In this document: positions 8,137 through 15,658 of the stretch, piece after piece
Position numbering within the stretch: the first letter of the stretch is position 1
How the letters are laid out: every line of letters begins with the position of its first letter
NCBI RefSeq assembly: GCF_041080865.1
Contig: NZ_CP160906.1
Span: 62,001 to 126,000 of the forward strand
Source: Psychromonas sp. MME1
GTDB taxonomy: Bacteria > Pseudomonadota > Gammaproteobacteria > Enterobacterales > Psychromonadaceae
Length of the DNA: 64,000 nucleotides
Reading direction: 5' to 3'
The notes under the pieces: generated by a model
Databases searched by the model: none
What the model saw: only the letters and a program-made list of their open reading frames with translations
Told to the model about the DNA's origin: nothing
Translations under genes and position numbers: made by a program

Positions 8137-8493
8137 ATGGGACGTCGATATAGAAAACGTAGTTCAATAGTTTCAGATTCCGTTTCCATAGGTTCACGTT
8201 TACCTTGGTGGGGTGCACTAATATTTGGCTGTATATCGTTTGTTCTTTTCTATTTTATAATTCCAAGTTGGCTTGAAGCAAAATTAGCATCAGAGTCTCA
8301 GAACATGTTTTATCCTTTGCTAGAAGCTATTTTTGGTCGCAGAATTCATTGGTTTGAATGGGTTGGTATTGCCTGTGGGTTAATAGGTTTGTTCTTTTGC
8401 ATTAGAAATTCCCTTTTTGGTAATCGCGCAGGGCATTCAGAAAGAACTATTGTTGGGTACTTTGCTCGAATGTTTGGGCGAGACCTAAGCTAA
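8137..8493 (+). CDS. Cassette gene: two-TM membrane protein of unknown function
   Basis: 118 residues. A basic N-terminus (MGRRYRKRSS) is followed by TM1 at about 23-44 and TM2 at about 75-90, with a short basic tail. The N-terminal half resembles the membrane anchor of some Mrr-like restriction endonuclease proteins, but no nuclease domain follows, so the role is open. The start at 8137 was chosen because AAGG lies 6 bases upstream and any longer version would run through attC. It is the first gene-bearing cassette after intI, so it is likely to be the best expressed. Confidence 0.65.
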   Translation: MGRRYRKRSSIVSDSVSIGSRLPWWGALIFGCISFVLFYFIIPSWLEAKLASESQNMFYPLLEAIFGRRIHWFEWVGIACGLIGLFFCIRNSLFGNRAGHSERTIVGYFARMFGRDLS

Positions 8494-8499
8494 GTTGCC

Positions 8500-8596
8500 A
8501 TTTAACAAGCAATTTAACAGGACTAAAAACAGCGGGCTATTTCGCTTCGCTCCATTTTAGCCCACAATTTTTAGCCCGTTAATATGGGCGTTATGT
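8500..8596 (+). repeat. attC site 2
   Basis: R'' ATTTAAC and R' GTTATGT (8590-8596) with paired inner arms (GCGGGCTA against TAGCCC; AACAGGACTAAAA against TTTTTAGCCCGTT, imperfect). It follows the stop codon of the previous gene by 6 bp, as expected of a cassette. Confidence 0.85.
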
Positions 8597-8609
8597 ATTT
8601 AGGGTAACT

Positions 8610-9050
8610 ATGAACCAGCAACAGGAACATTATCGGCAACGTACAGTCGCATTGTTAACTAATTACCAGTTACTAGAGTTAACTTTGAAAATGTACATCG
8701 GCACTTCATATGACTACATACAAATGCTTGTTGCAGACCATATTCACTTTGATTTTTCTATCAAAGATGTTGAAAGCTATCCATTAGAAAGATTGCTCAA
8801 TGTGTTTGGTAAAATGAACGACAATACTGATCTTAAAAAGAGACTCAATAAGCTTAGAAATGAGCGTAATTACATCGCCCACGAAGCTTTAATTGTCACT
8901 ATTGGTAATAACCCCAATATGGATACATTACATAAAAAAGCAGAAGATTTTTTCTATTTAGAAGATGAGCTTATGGAATGTTTAAAATTACTTACTGATG
9001 AGTTTGCCAAGCTAAAAATGAAAGGCGAATTCAGTCGGTTAAATACATAA
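8610..9050 (+). CDS. Cassette gene: HEPN-like protein
   Basis: 146 residues, all helical in appearance. RNERNYIAHEAL (about 83-94) contains the R-N-x3-H arrangement typical of HEPN domains, many of which are RNases in toxin-antitoxin, abortive infection or CRISPR systems. Flanking helices (residues 8-40 and 115-140) fit the four-helix HEPN bundle. No antitoxin gene is in the same cassette. It is therefore either a non-toxic HEPN or controlled elsewhere. Its stop codon overlaps the R'' of attC3. Assignment rests on one short motif. Confidence 0.6.
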   Translation: MNQQQEHYRQRTVALLTNYQLLELTLKMYIGTSYDYIQMLVADHIHFDFSIKDVESYPLERLLNVFGKMNDNTDLKKRLNKLRNERNYIAHEALIVTIGNNPNMDTLHKKAEDFFYLEDELMECLKLLTDEFAKLKMKGEFSRLNT

Positions 9051-9140
9051 CAAGGCAATTAATCGGAACTAAAACAGTGGGTTACGTTTCGCTTCGCTAC
9101 ACATTTTAACCCACTGCTTTAGTCCGCTTATTGCGGCGTT
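9045..9140 (+). repeat. attC site 3, carrying the IS1182-family insertion at its R' end
   Basis: R'' ACATAAC (9045-9051). The arms ACAGTGGGTTA and TAACCCACTG pair. The site runs to GTT at 9138-9140, where the insertion begins. The remainder of R' (GTTATGT) reappears at 10988-10994 after the element. Confidence 0.85.
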
Positions 9141-10987
9141 GAGGCTGTAGAATTTCTCCAAAAAGAACATTTTTACATTCTTTCTCTTTTTGTGTTGATT
9201 GTATAAAAAATGTACTTGAATGCGCTGATCGACTGTGATCTAATAGTTATTATTCGCTCAGAGTTAAATGTAATGGCCAACTATAAACCTGACTTATCCT
9301 GCCAAAGTAAATTCATTCCGATTGATTTTGCACAGCAAATTATTCCCGGAACGTTTGAATACGCACTTTCCCATATCGTCGACAAACACCTTGATTTAAG
9401 TACCTTTGATAAATGGTATAACAACGACAAAAATGGTGCCGCAGCTTACCCACCTTCAGTGATGCTTAAAATAATCTTGTTTGGCTATTCTCGCGGATTG
9501 GTTAGTAGTCGTCGAATTGCTAATGCTTGTGAAACGAACATTACCTTTATGAGCTTATCGGGTGATGTACAACCTCATTACACCTCCATTGCCAGCTTTG
9601 TTGCTAAAATGAAAGACCAAATTGAACCGCTTTTTACACAGGTTTTAATGATATGTGACCGTGAAGGTTTGATAGGTCGTAACATGTTTGCGATTGACGG
9701 ATGTAAAATTAGTTCGAATGCCAGTAAAGAGTGGAGTGGCACATTTGATGAACTTGAACGCAAACAAGCTAAGTTACGTCGAGCAAGTCAACGCATATTA
9801 GCACGTCATCAAGCACAAGATAATTCAAACGAAGATGACTTGTCACATGACTTAAAACAGAAAGCGAAACTCGATAAAAGCGCTGATAAAATTAGCGCAT
9901 TCCTTGCGACAAATACAGAGAAATTAGGCAGTAGAAACACACCCGTTAAAAGTAATATCACCGACCCAGACAGCGCTAAGATGACGACCAGTAAAGGCAC
10001 GATTCAGGGGTATAACGGGATTGCCATTAATGATGATAAGCATCAAGTGATCATGCAAGCACAAGTTTGGGGAAGCGTTGGAGAACAACAAACCTTACAA
10101 CCTGCCATCGAAGCTCTGCAAAAACAACTGGCAGAACTCGGTACGCCCGATACTTTCAGCGAAGCAAAGTTTACCGCAGACAGTGGTTTCCACAGTGAAG
10201 TGAACCTTGAATTTATCGCTACAACGGGATTCGATGCTTACATCGCAGACACTGCGTTTAGGAGTCGTAATCCATTATTTAAAGAGAGTGAAACGTATCA
10301 TACAGAGCAGGAAAAACGACGATTGAAACGCAGTAAAGGTCGGGCGAGATTGTTTAATAGCAATGATTTTTACTTTGATGAGGCAGCATTAACCTGTCGC
10401 TGTCCAGCGGGCAAAGAGATGTGGTTGAGTGTGAAGCAAGTTGAAACAGCGGGTAGGCAATATGTGCGTTTTTCAGGGTATTTAAAAGATTGCCGAGTCT
10501 GCCCACTTCAGCAACAATGTATGCGCAAATCGCCTACAAAACAAGGTCGACAAGTACAGTTTGAGATTAATAAAAGTACTAAACCCATCTCCTATACCGA
10601 TAAGATGCGTGTGAAGATAGACTCTAGCGCAGGGCGACGACAATACAGCAAGCGACTAGGAGCGATTGAACCCGTGTTTGGTAACATCACCGTCAATAAA
10701 GGGATGAATAAATTCACGCTGCGCGGGCAAGAGAAAGTCAATGCGCAATGGCAGATGTATTGTTTAGTGCATAATATAGAGAAGTTAAGGAATAGTTTAC
10801 ATTAACACAAGGGCTAAGCCCTTAAACTGCAATAATCCAGCCTAAATAACCTCATAAATACCTTCACAGCTCAAATTAATCAATCATTTATTGAAAAGAG
10901 AATAATCTATTGGAATCTAAACTAAATATGAATTAATGTGGTTTTATTTTAAATAATCAGGCTGAAAATGAGAAATTCTACAGCCTC
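9141..10987 (+). mobile_element. IS1182-family insertion sequence in attC3
   Basis: 1847 bp bounded by perfect 18-bp inverted repeats GAGGCTGTAGAATTTCTC. It is flanked by GTT on both sides (9138-9140, 10988-10990), so the target is the GTT of the attC crossover and the duplication is probably 3 bp. It carries one transposase gene. The three MITEs at 12106, 12657 and 15221 share its ends and its insertion point. Confidence 0.9.
9273..10805 (+). CDS. IS1182-family transposase
   Basis: 510 residues. The N-terminal domain (FDKWYNNDKNGAAAYPPSVML, then FGYSRGLVSSRRI) and the DDE core are typical of IS1182 transposases: FAIDGCKISSNASK (Asp), FTADSGFHSE (Asp) and a C-terminal RRQYSKRLGAIEPVFGNI (Glu). 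A cysteine cluster (CRCPAG, then DCRVCPLQQQC) near residues 390-430 is a family feature. The start at 9273 (MANYKPDLSC) was preferred to a 21-codon extension that has no homology. It appears intact, so this element could mobilise the MITEs. Confidence 0.9.
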   Translation: MANYKPDLSCQSKFIPIDFAQQIIPGTFEYALSHIVDKHLDLSTFDKWYNNDKNGAAAYPPSVMLKIILFGYSRGLVSSRRIANACETNITFMSLSGDVQPHYTSIASFVAKMKDQIEPLFTQVLMICDREGLIGRNMFAIDGCKISSNASKEWSGTFDELERKQAKLRRASQRILARHQAQDNSNEDDLSHDLKQKAKLDKSADKISAFLATNTEKLGSRNTPVKSNITDPDSAKMTTSKGTIQGYNGIAINDDKHQVIMQAQVWGSVGEQQTLQPAIEALQKQLAELGTPDTFSEAKFTADSGFHSEVNLEFIATTGFDAYIADTAFRSRNPLFKESETYHTEQEKRRLKRSKGRARLFNSNDFYFDEAALTCRCPAGKEMWLSVKQVETAGRQYVRFSGYLKDCRVCPLQQQCMRKSPTKQGRQVQFEINKSTKPISYTDKMRVKIDSSAGRRQYSKRLGAIEPVFGNITVNKGMNKFTLRGQEKVNAQWQMYCLVHNIEKLRNSLH

Positions 10988-11063
10988 GTTATGTGGCTTT
11001 GTGCAAAGTAGCATTGCTATTTATACTTTTATCATTTTTACAATACGTTAGGTTATTAAACTT

Positions 11064-11483
11064 ATGTCCAAAAAAATTTATCTTGTGAAATATGAAATTG
11101 AGGATGATATCCCTATTGATGAAACCTCTGAAACACTGGACTCTACTTACATTTCAGATGATTTAATTGCTTGGCTACAAGATAATGAATTCTTAGTCGA
11201 AGAAAAAATCAAGGAAAGTAAAGGAAACAATCCTGATATTGAAGTCATCTTTATAAATGATGAAAAAGGCAAGGGTCTTGATGATATCTTCAGTCATTTG
11301 GAAAACCTTGTTTTAAAAATGATAGAAGATACGGCTTCTAAAAATAGGGATGGCGTTATTGTCGCCAATGAAGTTGATAACGATCTGACAAATATTCAAG
11401 TCCTATTGAATGTCAGAAGTATTATAAGAAGAAAAAGGGATAAGTTTGCTGACTCTCCATATATTAAGTTGATGCTGGGGTAG
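11064..11483 (+). CDS. Cassette gene: acidic protein of unknown function, first of a two-gene cassette
   Basis: 139 residues, strongly acidic in the first 75 (EIEDDIPIDETSETLDS), ending in a basic segment (SIIRRKRDKFADSPYIKLM). No known domain was recognised. It is separated by 6 bp from the nuclease-like gene that follows and lies in the same cassette, so the pair probably works together. By analogy it could be the specificity, sensor or inhibitor partner of the nuclease; this is inference only. Confidence 0.6.
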   Translation: MSKKIYLVKYEIEDDIPIDETSETLDSTYISDDLIAWLQDNEFLVEEKIKESKGNNPDIEVIFINDEKGKGLDDIFSHLENLVLKMIEDTASKNRDGVIVANEVDNDLTNIQVLLNVRSIIRRKRDKFADSPYIKLMLG

Positions 11484-11489
11484 TCATTT

Positions 11490-11984
11490 ATGTCTAAAAA
11501 TAGTGAGAAAGGCAGAAGGGGCGAACTAGCTGCAACTGGAATTTTTTCTAATATTGGTGTTCGTGAGAAAAAATTTGAGGTGCTTCGTACAAGTGAAACT
11601 ACAGTAGCTGACGATGGTGTGGATATTATAGTTAAATGCCCACATAACACCGCAGAAAAATTCGATGAAATTGTCGAGCAAGGTAGTTCTGATATTGCTT
11701 TATCTAGTACTCAGATTGGCGTAAGAGCACAAGTCAAAAATTATTCAAAACCAATTACTAAAGCTGTTGCCGAAGGATTTGTGGAAGACATTGAAAAAAA
11801 TTCGAATTTTGATGAACACTGGCTAATTGGTGGTACTCGATTAACCAAAGGTGCAAAGGAAGCGTTGGATAAGAGCAAAAATAAAGCTCCTATTAGATAC
11901 TATTCTAATGAAGGGTTTACAAAAATTCAGTCTCAATACCCAGCGATCCCTTTCTCTGAGATAAATGATATTGATGATGAGTAA
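11490..11984 (+). CDS. Cassette gene: Mrr/PD-(D/E)XK-like nuclease candidate
   Basis: 164 residues. RRGELAA (Glu about 12), DDGVDIIVK (Asp about 45) and AQVKNY (Q-x-K about 81-83) follow the order and spacing of an Mrr-like restriction endonuclease fold, with QxK as a known variant of the (D/E)xK motif. The following HWLIGGTRLTKGAKEA resembles the strand and helix after the active site in such proteins. Mrr-type enzymes cut foreign or modified DNA. No separate DNA-recognition domain is present, which points to the upstream gene as partner. The fold assignment is by motif only. Confidence 0.65.
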   Translation: MSKNSEKGRRGELAATGIFSNIGVREKKFEVLRTSETTVADDGVDIIVKCPHNTAEKFDEIVEQGSSDIALSSTQIGVRAQVKNYSKPITKAVAEGFVEDIEKNSNFDEHWLIGGTRLTKGAKEALDKSKNKAPIRYYSNEGFTKIQSQYPAIPFSEINDIDDE

Positions 11985-12010
11985 AAACCTGAATAATATC
12001 AGTCAGCGTC

Positions 12011-12105
12011 ACATAACAAGTCACTCAAAAGGACAAATAACAGTTGGTTCTTGCTCCTTCGTCGCTTATTTTAACCAACTGTTATTTGCCTCTTAGTGAG
12101 GCGTT
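12011..12105 (+). repeat. attC site 4, with a MITE at its R' end
   Basis: R'' ACATAAC. It closely matches attC1 (CAAGTCACTCAA, GGACAAATAACAGTTGG, CCTCTTAGTGAGGC). The GTT of R' is at 12103-12105 and is immediately followed by the MITE. The other half (GTTATAC) is at 12233. Confidence 0.85.
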
Positions 12106-12232
12106 GAGGCTGTAGAATAACTCGCTTTTTATAAAACTTTAATAATTGAAGATTTTTAACTTATTGTTTTAATTGGTAATTAAATTTTAAAAATGGCTGT
12201 TTTTTCTTAAAAAAGAGAAATTCTACAGCCTC
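12106..12232 (+). mobile_element. MITE copy 1 (127 bp)
   Basis: Begins GAGGCTGTAGAATAACTC and ends with the inverted copy of GAGGCTGTAGAATTTCTC, the terminus of the IS at 9141. No coding capacity. Flanked by GTT on both sides within attC4. Confidence 0.9.
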
Positions 12233-12262
12233 GTTATACGCTATTCATAATTTGGAAGTATC

Positions 12263-12574
12263 GTGGAAATAATTAGAAGTAAAGAATTCAAATCTGAACG
12301 CGCTTGGGGTGCAAAAGACATCGCAAATATGAACGGTATTACGACGCGCTTGCATTGGACTGATCAGCCTTATAAGTGGCATGTAAATGACGGCGAAGAA
12401 GTGTTTGTTGTTTTAGATGGCGTTGTTGAAATGTTGTTTAAAGAAAATGGAATTGAGCAATCATCGGTTTTAAGAACAGGTGATATATTTTATGCGTCTA
12501 TTGGAACTGAGCATGTTGCGCATCCGCGTGGTGAAGCTCGAATATTAGTCGTAGAATCGGAAGGAAGCGTATAA
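12263..12574 (+). CDS. Cassette gene: small cupin-domain protein
   Basis: 103 residues forming one cupin barrel. The first cupin motif region is YKWHVNDGEEVFVVLDGVVEM (about 35-55), with His and Glu metal-ligand positions. The second is LRTGDIFYASIGTEHVAHP (about 72-90), with GD and the terminal His. Such single cupins are metal-dependent enzymes or sugar/ligand binders; the substrate cannot be read from sequence. It occupies a cassette alone, 30 bp downstream of a MITE. Confidence 0.8.
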   Translation: MEIIRSKEFKSERAWGAKDIANMNGITTRLHWTDQPYKWHVNDGEEVFVVLDGVVEMLFKENGIEQSSVLRTGDIFYASIGTEHVAHPRGEARILVVESEGSV

Positions 12575-12656
12575 CAAGTCATTTAAATGGAAAATTAACA
12601 GTTGGCCATCGCTTCGCGATTATAGCCAACCATTAATTTCCACTTAATGAGGCGTT
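12569..12656 (+). repeat. attC site 5, with a MITE at its R' end
   Basis: R'' GTATAAC overlaps the stop codon of the cupin gene. The arms AACAGTTGGC and GCCAACCATTAA pair, with a short GCTTCGC loop. GTT lies at 12654-12656. It is the shortest attC in the array. Confidence 0.85.
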
Positions 12657-12783
12657 GAGGCTGTAGAATAACTCGCTTTTTATAAAACTTTAATAATTGA
12701 AGATTTTTAAGTTATTGTTTTAATTGGTAATTAAATTTTTAAAATGGCTGTTTTTTCTTGAAAAAGAGAAATTCTACAGCCTC
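12657..12783 (+). mobile_element. MITE copy 2 (127 bp)
   Basis: Nearly identical to copy 1, same orientation, GTT on both sides (12654-12656, 12784-12786). Confidence 0.9.
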
Positions 12784-12818
12784 GTTATGAATCACAATCA
12801 AAGTTAATAGGTATACGC

Positions 12819-14081
12819 ATGGATAAAAAAATACAAGGGTCGTGGTTAATTCATCATACCAATAAGTTACAAAATGTAACTAATCAAGGAAAGTATCAAA
12901 ATACCTTTGTAGCAGGTAAAGCAGGGATTTTGTTATCAGCAATTTCAGAGACAAATGAAAGTGTATTATCAAATGAGAAGTTAGAAGTATTGGCAAACGC
13001 TTCAAATATCAATATCGTTTTTGAACTTCCCAAGCTTATTGAAGTATTAAAAGAACAGGATCTAGTTGATGTTTCAGCTAGCGGTATTGGGGTTCTAGGT
13101 GTGACAACATCATCTGCTTTACAGCATACCTCTAATATTTTCGAATCACTCAACCCTAAAGATATAGAAATTTCATCCATTGAGCTTGCTGAAGCAGCTT
13201 CAATAAGACCTGTTAATAGTTCAGAACTTTCCCAACGATTATCGGATGAGTATAAATTAACTAATAACGAAGTAAATCAGCTTTTTCATGACTCAGAGAA
13301 AATAGGTTTTGTAGATGTTGAACATATTAGTAAAAATGAAAAATTACTTTTTAATGGAAATTTATTTAGAAGAGATTCTGCTGCAAAAACAAAAGCAGTA
13401 TTAGACTCTTTGACCGTTACGGAGCAGACATCCTTGACTGAATTGACGCAGAGATTAAGGCTCATGGCTTGTGTTGCAATATCTGATGCACAGCGAATTC
13501 TTGGTGAAAAATTATTTAAAAAAATCAATGCTATTGGTTTTTTTGATATTAATGTTGTAAGTAATAGCCAAGAAGAAGTTGGTTATCTTACGTTACCTTC
13601 GGCCTTTTCAAAATACAGTAACTCCATGGTAGATGATGCATTTGATTTGGCGAAAGCATTCGTAGCATCTTTGACTTACGGTATGACAAAAAGTGGTCAT
13701 GCCCGAGGCCAGATTAGCATGATTGACAAGTTGCTAGGAGCTCTCATTGATGGTCGAGAAGTAGGCCCAGTAAGTGCTATCGGCCAAGACTATAAAATCT
13801 TAGAATTAAAGGGTGTTGTTGCAATAAGGCACGGCACTAAAGGCGGGCGTAGCGGGCCACTTATGAGACTTTTGAAAAGAGAAGTCGGTGAATTAGCTTT
13901 ACAAGCGATTAGAATGGGCGATGTAAGTGAACAATCTATACTCTCACTACCTGGTGCAGCCATTACCAAATTTAGAGGTCCTGAAGCAAATAGGGAAATA
14001 ATCAGACGGGAACAAATACAAAGAAGCCCATTTGAAACCAATGATATGATTAGTGCATTAAGAACAGGAGGGGGCTTCTAA
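12819..14081 (+). CDS. Cassette gene: 420-residue protein of unknown function, first of a two-gene module
   Basis: No family was recognised. Residues about 130-170 (NSSELSQRLSDEYKLTNNEVNQL) look like a winged-helix DNA-binding unit. A second helical section (about 190-230) precedes a C-terminal region rich in Gly and Arg (RHGTKGGRSGPLMRLLKREVGE). The stop TAA overlaps the ATG of the next gene (TAATG), so the two are translationally coupled. At about 2.4 kb the cassette is unusually long. A DNA-binding sensor paired with a nuclease is the natural reading, but this is inference. Confidence 0.7.
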   Translation: MDKKIQGSWLIHHTNKLQNVTNQGKYQNTFVAGKAGILLSAISETNESVLSNEKLEVLANASNINIVFELPKLIEVLKEQDLVDVSASGIGVLGVTTSSALQHTSNIFESLNPKDIEISSIELAEAASIRPVNSSELSQRLSDEYKLTNNEVNQLFHDSEKIGFVDVEHISKNEKLLFNGNLFRRDSAAKTKAVLDSLTVTEQTSLTELTQRLRLMACVAISDAQRILGEKLFKKINAIGFFDINVVSNSQEEVGYLTLPSAFSKYSNSMVDDAFDLAKAFVASLTYGMTKSGHARGQISMIDKLLGALIDGREVGPVSAIGQDYKILELKGVVAIRHGTKGGRSGPLMRLLKREVGELALQAIRMGDVSEQSILSLPGAAITKFRGPEANREIIRREQIQRSPFETNDMISALRTGGGF

Positions 14082-15130
14082 TGGGAAAAATATTATCCAA
14101 AGGCTTTGAAATGGAAGAGCAACTTAGAAATTACTTTATGCAATCTGGTTATTTTGTTGTTAGAGGCGTACCTTTTGCATATAAAGGATTTGATGTCACT
14201 GATATAGATTTGTGGCTTTATAGTCGTGAATCTTCTCTTACAAGAAATATAACTATTGTTGATGTCAAAAATAAAAAAACACCTCAAGCAATAGAAAGAA
14301 TTTTTTGGGCAAAAGGTTTAGCTCAGGCCGTTAATGCACAGAACGTTATCGTGGCAACGACCGAAAGAAGAAAAGAAGTTAAAGAATTCGGACAAGATTT
14401 AGATGTATTAGTGTTGGATGGGGTTTTTCTATCGAAGCTGTCAAAATCCGAAGGTTTTCTAAAAAATAGATTTTCGGATGAAGAATTCTTTGATTCTATC
14501 GAAAAATACAGCCTGAGTAAATTAGATGGCGATTGGAAAGGGCAAATGGTGAAATGTAAAAGCTTATTAACCAAAGGTATTAGCTTTGATTCATGCAATC
14601 AATGGCTGGAAGTGTCTAGGTACTTCGCAGAACAAATTTTAACAAAACCTAGTCAAGTGGATGTGGCATTGAGATGTTTTTATTATTCTTTGTCACTATT
14701 TTCGATTGGTGTTGATTTCATTCTGAAGGAGTTGTCTTTTTTAGATCATGACGAGAGAATAAGTAAACTAATTGAAGGGTTTACATATGGTGCAAAGGGG
14801 CTGAATGGTGTTACTAAGATGTTGTCACTTTCTCTTTCTCTTGTAGAGCAGTTTGCTGCTGAAGGTAAAGCTATTTCTTCTCAGGTGCGGTCCAAAATCA
14901 TGGCTGATTTTGAATCATTGCCAACAGGAATTATTGGGGAATATTTTGCCAAAAGTGATGTGGGAAAAATTCTTTTCCCTGTTGCTAAAGAACTAGAAGG
15001 CTTAGCTATGAATCGTCAATTTAGAAATCATTTAGAGTCATCGCTTGAGTTACGTGGAATGCTCGGTTGCTTATTAGATTGTTGGGAAATTAACCGGAAA
15101 GAATTTAGCATTGTAGTAAGCACCTCATAA
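14081..15130 (+). CDS. Cassette gene: protein with an N-terminal PD-(D/E)XK-like nuclease domain
   Basis: 349 residues. The first 100 fit a restriction-endonuclease-like fold: EMEEQLRNYF (Glu about 10-13), VTDIDLWLY (Asp about 41-43), TIVDVKNKK (D-x-K, 61-63) and a helix with AKGLAQAVNAQNVIVATTE. The remaining 250 residues are mainly helical and unrecognised (FRNHLESSLELRGMLGCLLDCWE near the end). It is coupled to the 420-residue gene upstream. As a two-gene cassette with a nuclease signature it is a good candidate for an undescribed anti-phage or anti-plasmid module. Catalytic assignment rests on the motifs only. Confidence 0.7.
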   Translation: MGKILSKGFEMEEQLRNYFMQSGYFVVRGVPFAYKGFDVTDIDLWLYSRESSLTRNITIVDVKNKKTPQAIERIFWAKGLAQAVNAQNVIVATTERRKEVKEFGQDLDVLVLDGVFLSKLSKSEGFLKNRFSDEEFFDSIEKYSLSKLDGDWKGQMVKCKSLLTKGISFDSCNQWLEVSRYFAEQILTKPSQVDVALRCFYYSLSLFSIGVDFILKELSFLDHDERISKLIEGFTYGAKGLNGVTKMLSLSLSLVEQFAAEGKAISSQVRSKIMADFESLPTGIIGEYFAKSDVGKILFPVAKELEGLAMNRQFRNHLESSLELRGMLGCLLDCWEINRKEFSIVVSTS

Positions 15131-15220
15131 CAAGGCACTTAAACGGAACAAAAACAGTGGGTTATGTTTCGCTTCGCTACACATTATAACCCACTGTTTT
15201 TGTCCGCTTAGTGCGGCGTT
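15125..15220 (+). repeat. attC site 6, with a MITE at its R' end
   Basis: R'' TCATAAC overlaps the stop codon of the nuclease-like gene. Very similar to attC3 (ACAGTGGGTTA, TTTCGCTTCGCTACACATT, TAACCCACTG). GTT at 15218-15220. Confidence 0.85.
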
Positions 15221-15347
15221 GAGGCTGTAGAATAACTCGCTTTTTATAAAACTTTAATAATTGAAGATTTTTAAGTTATTGTTTTAATTGGTAATTAAAT
15301 TTTTAAAATGGCTGTTTTTTCTTGAAAAAGAGAAATTCTACAGCCTC
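15221..15347 (+). mobile_element. MITE copy 3 (127 bp)
   Basis: Same sequence and orientation as copies 1 and 2; almost identical to copy 2. GTT at 15218-15220 and 15348-15350. Confidence 0.9.
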
Positions 15348-15370
15348 GTTATGTGCTAGAGGAGTGAAGC

Positions 15371-15477
15371 ATGAGTTATGACTTAATGGTCTTTGATCCC
15401 ACGGTCGCACCAAAGGAAAGAAAAGACTTTATGAAGTGGTATGCCCAACTGCATATTCCGGCCTATCGTGAACAGCC
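15371..15477 (+). pseudogene. Truncated cassette gene cut by the IS21-family element
   Basis: AGAGGAGTGAAGC leads to an ATG and the start MSYDLMVFDPTVAPKERKDF, then MKWY. This is the N-terminus of a widespread family of about 200-residue hypothetical proteins beginning MSYDLMVF. The frame runs into the IS21 end after about 36 codons. The rest of the gene and its attC are missing on the other side of the element, so the array has lost its 3' part here. The last dozen codons (from 15455) already contain a copy of the IS-end motif ATTCCGGC, so true homology may end sooner. Confidence 0.6.
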
Positions 15478-15658
15478 ATTCCGGCGTAACGTGAACACCA
15501 ATTCTGGATTAACGTGAACAGCTGATTCTGGTTTTAAGGTGAACACTTTTACCTTAATTTCCGGAATCGGTGTTCATCATCAACCAGAATTGTTTCAACG
15601 TATTGATTATTAAAACCTTTAACTGCCATATTGGTTCTTTTTCCATTAAGGAACCGTC

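Noticed and set aside
12106-12232. The 127-bp repeats read as gene-less integron cassettes
   Set aside because: They lack an attC of their own. Their ends are those of the IS1182-family element, so they are MITEs inserted at GTT, even though they may later move with a cassette.
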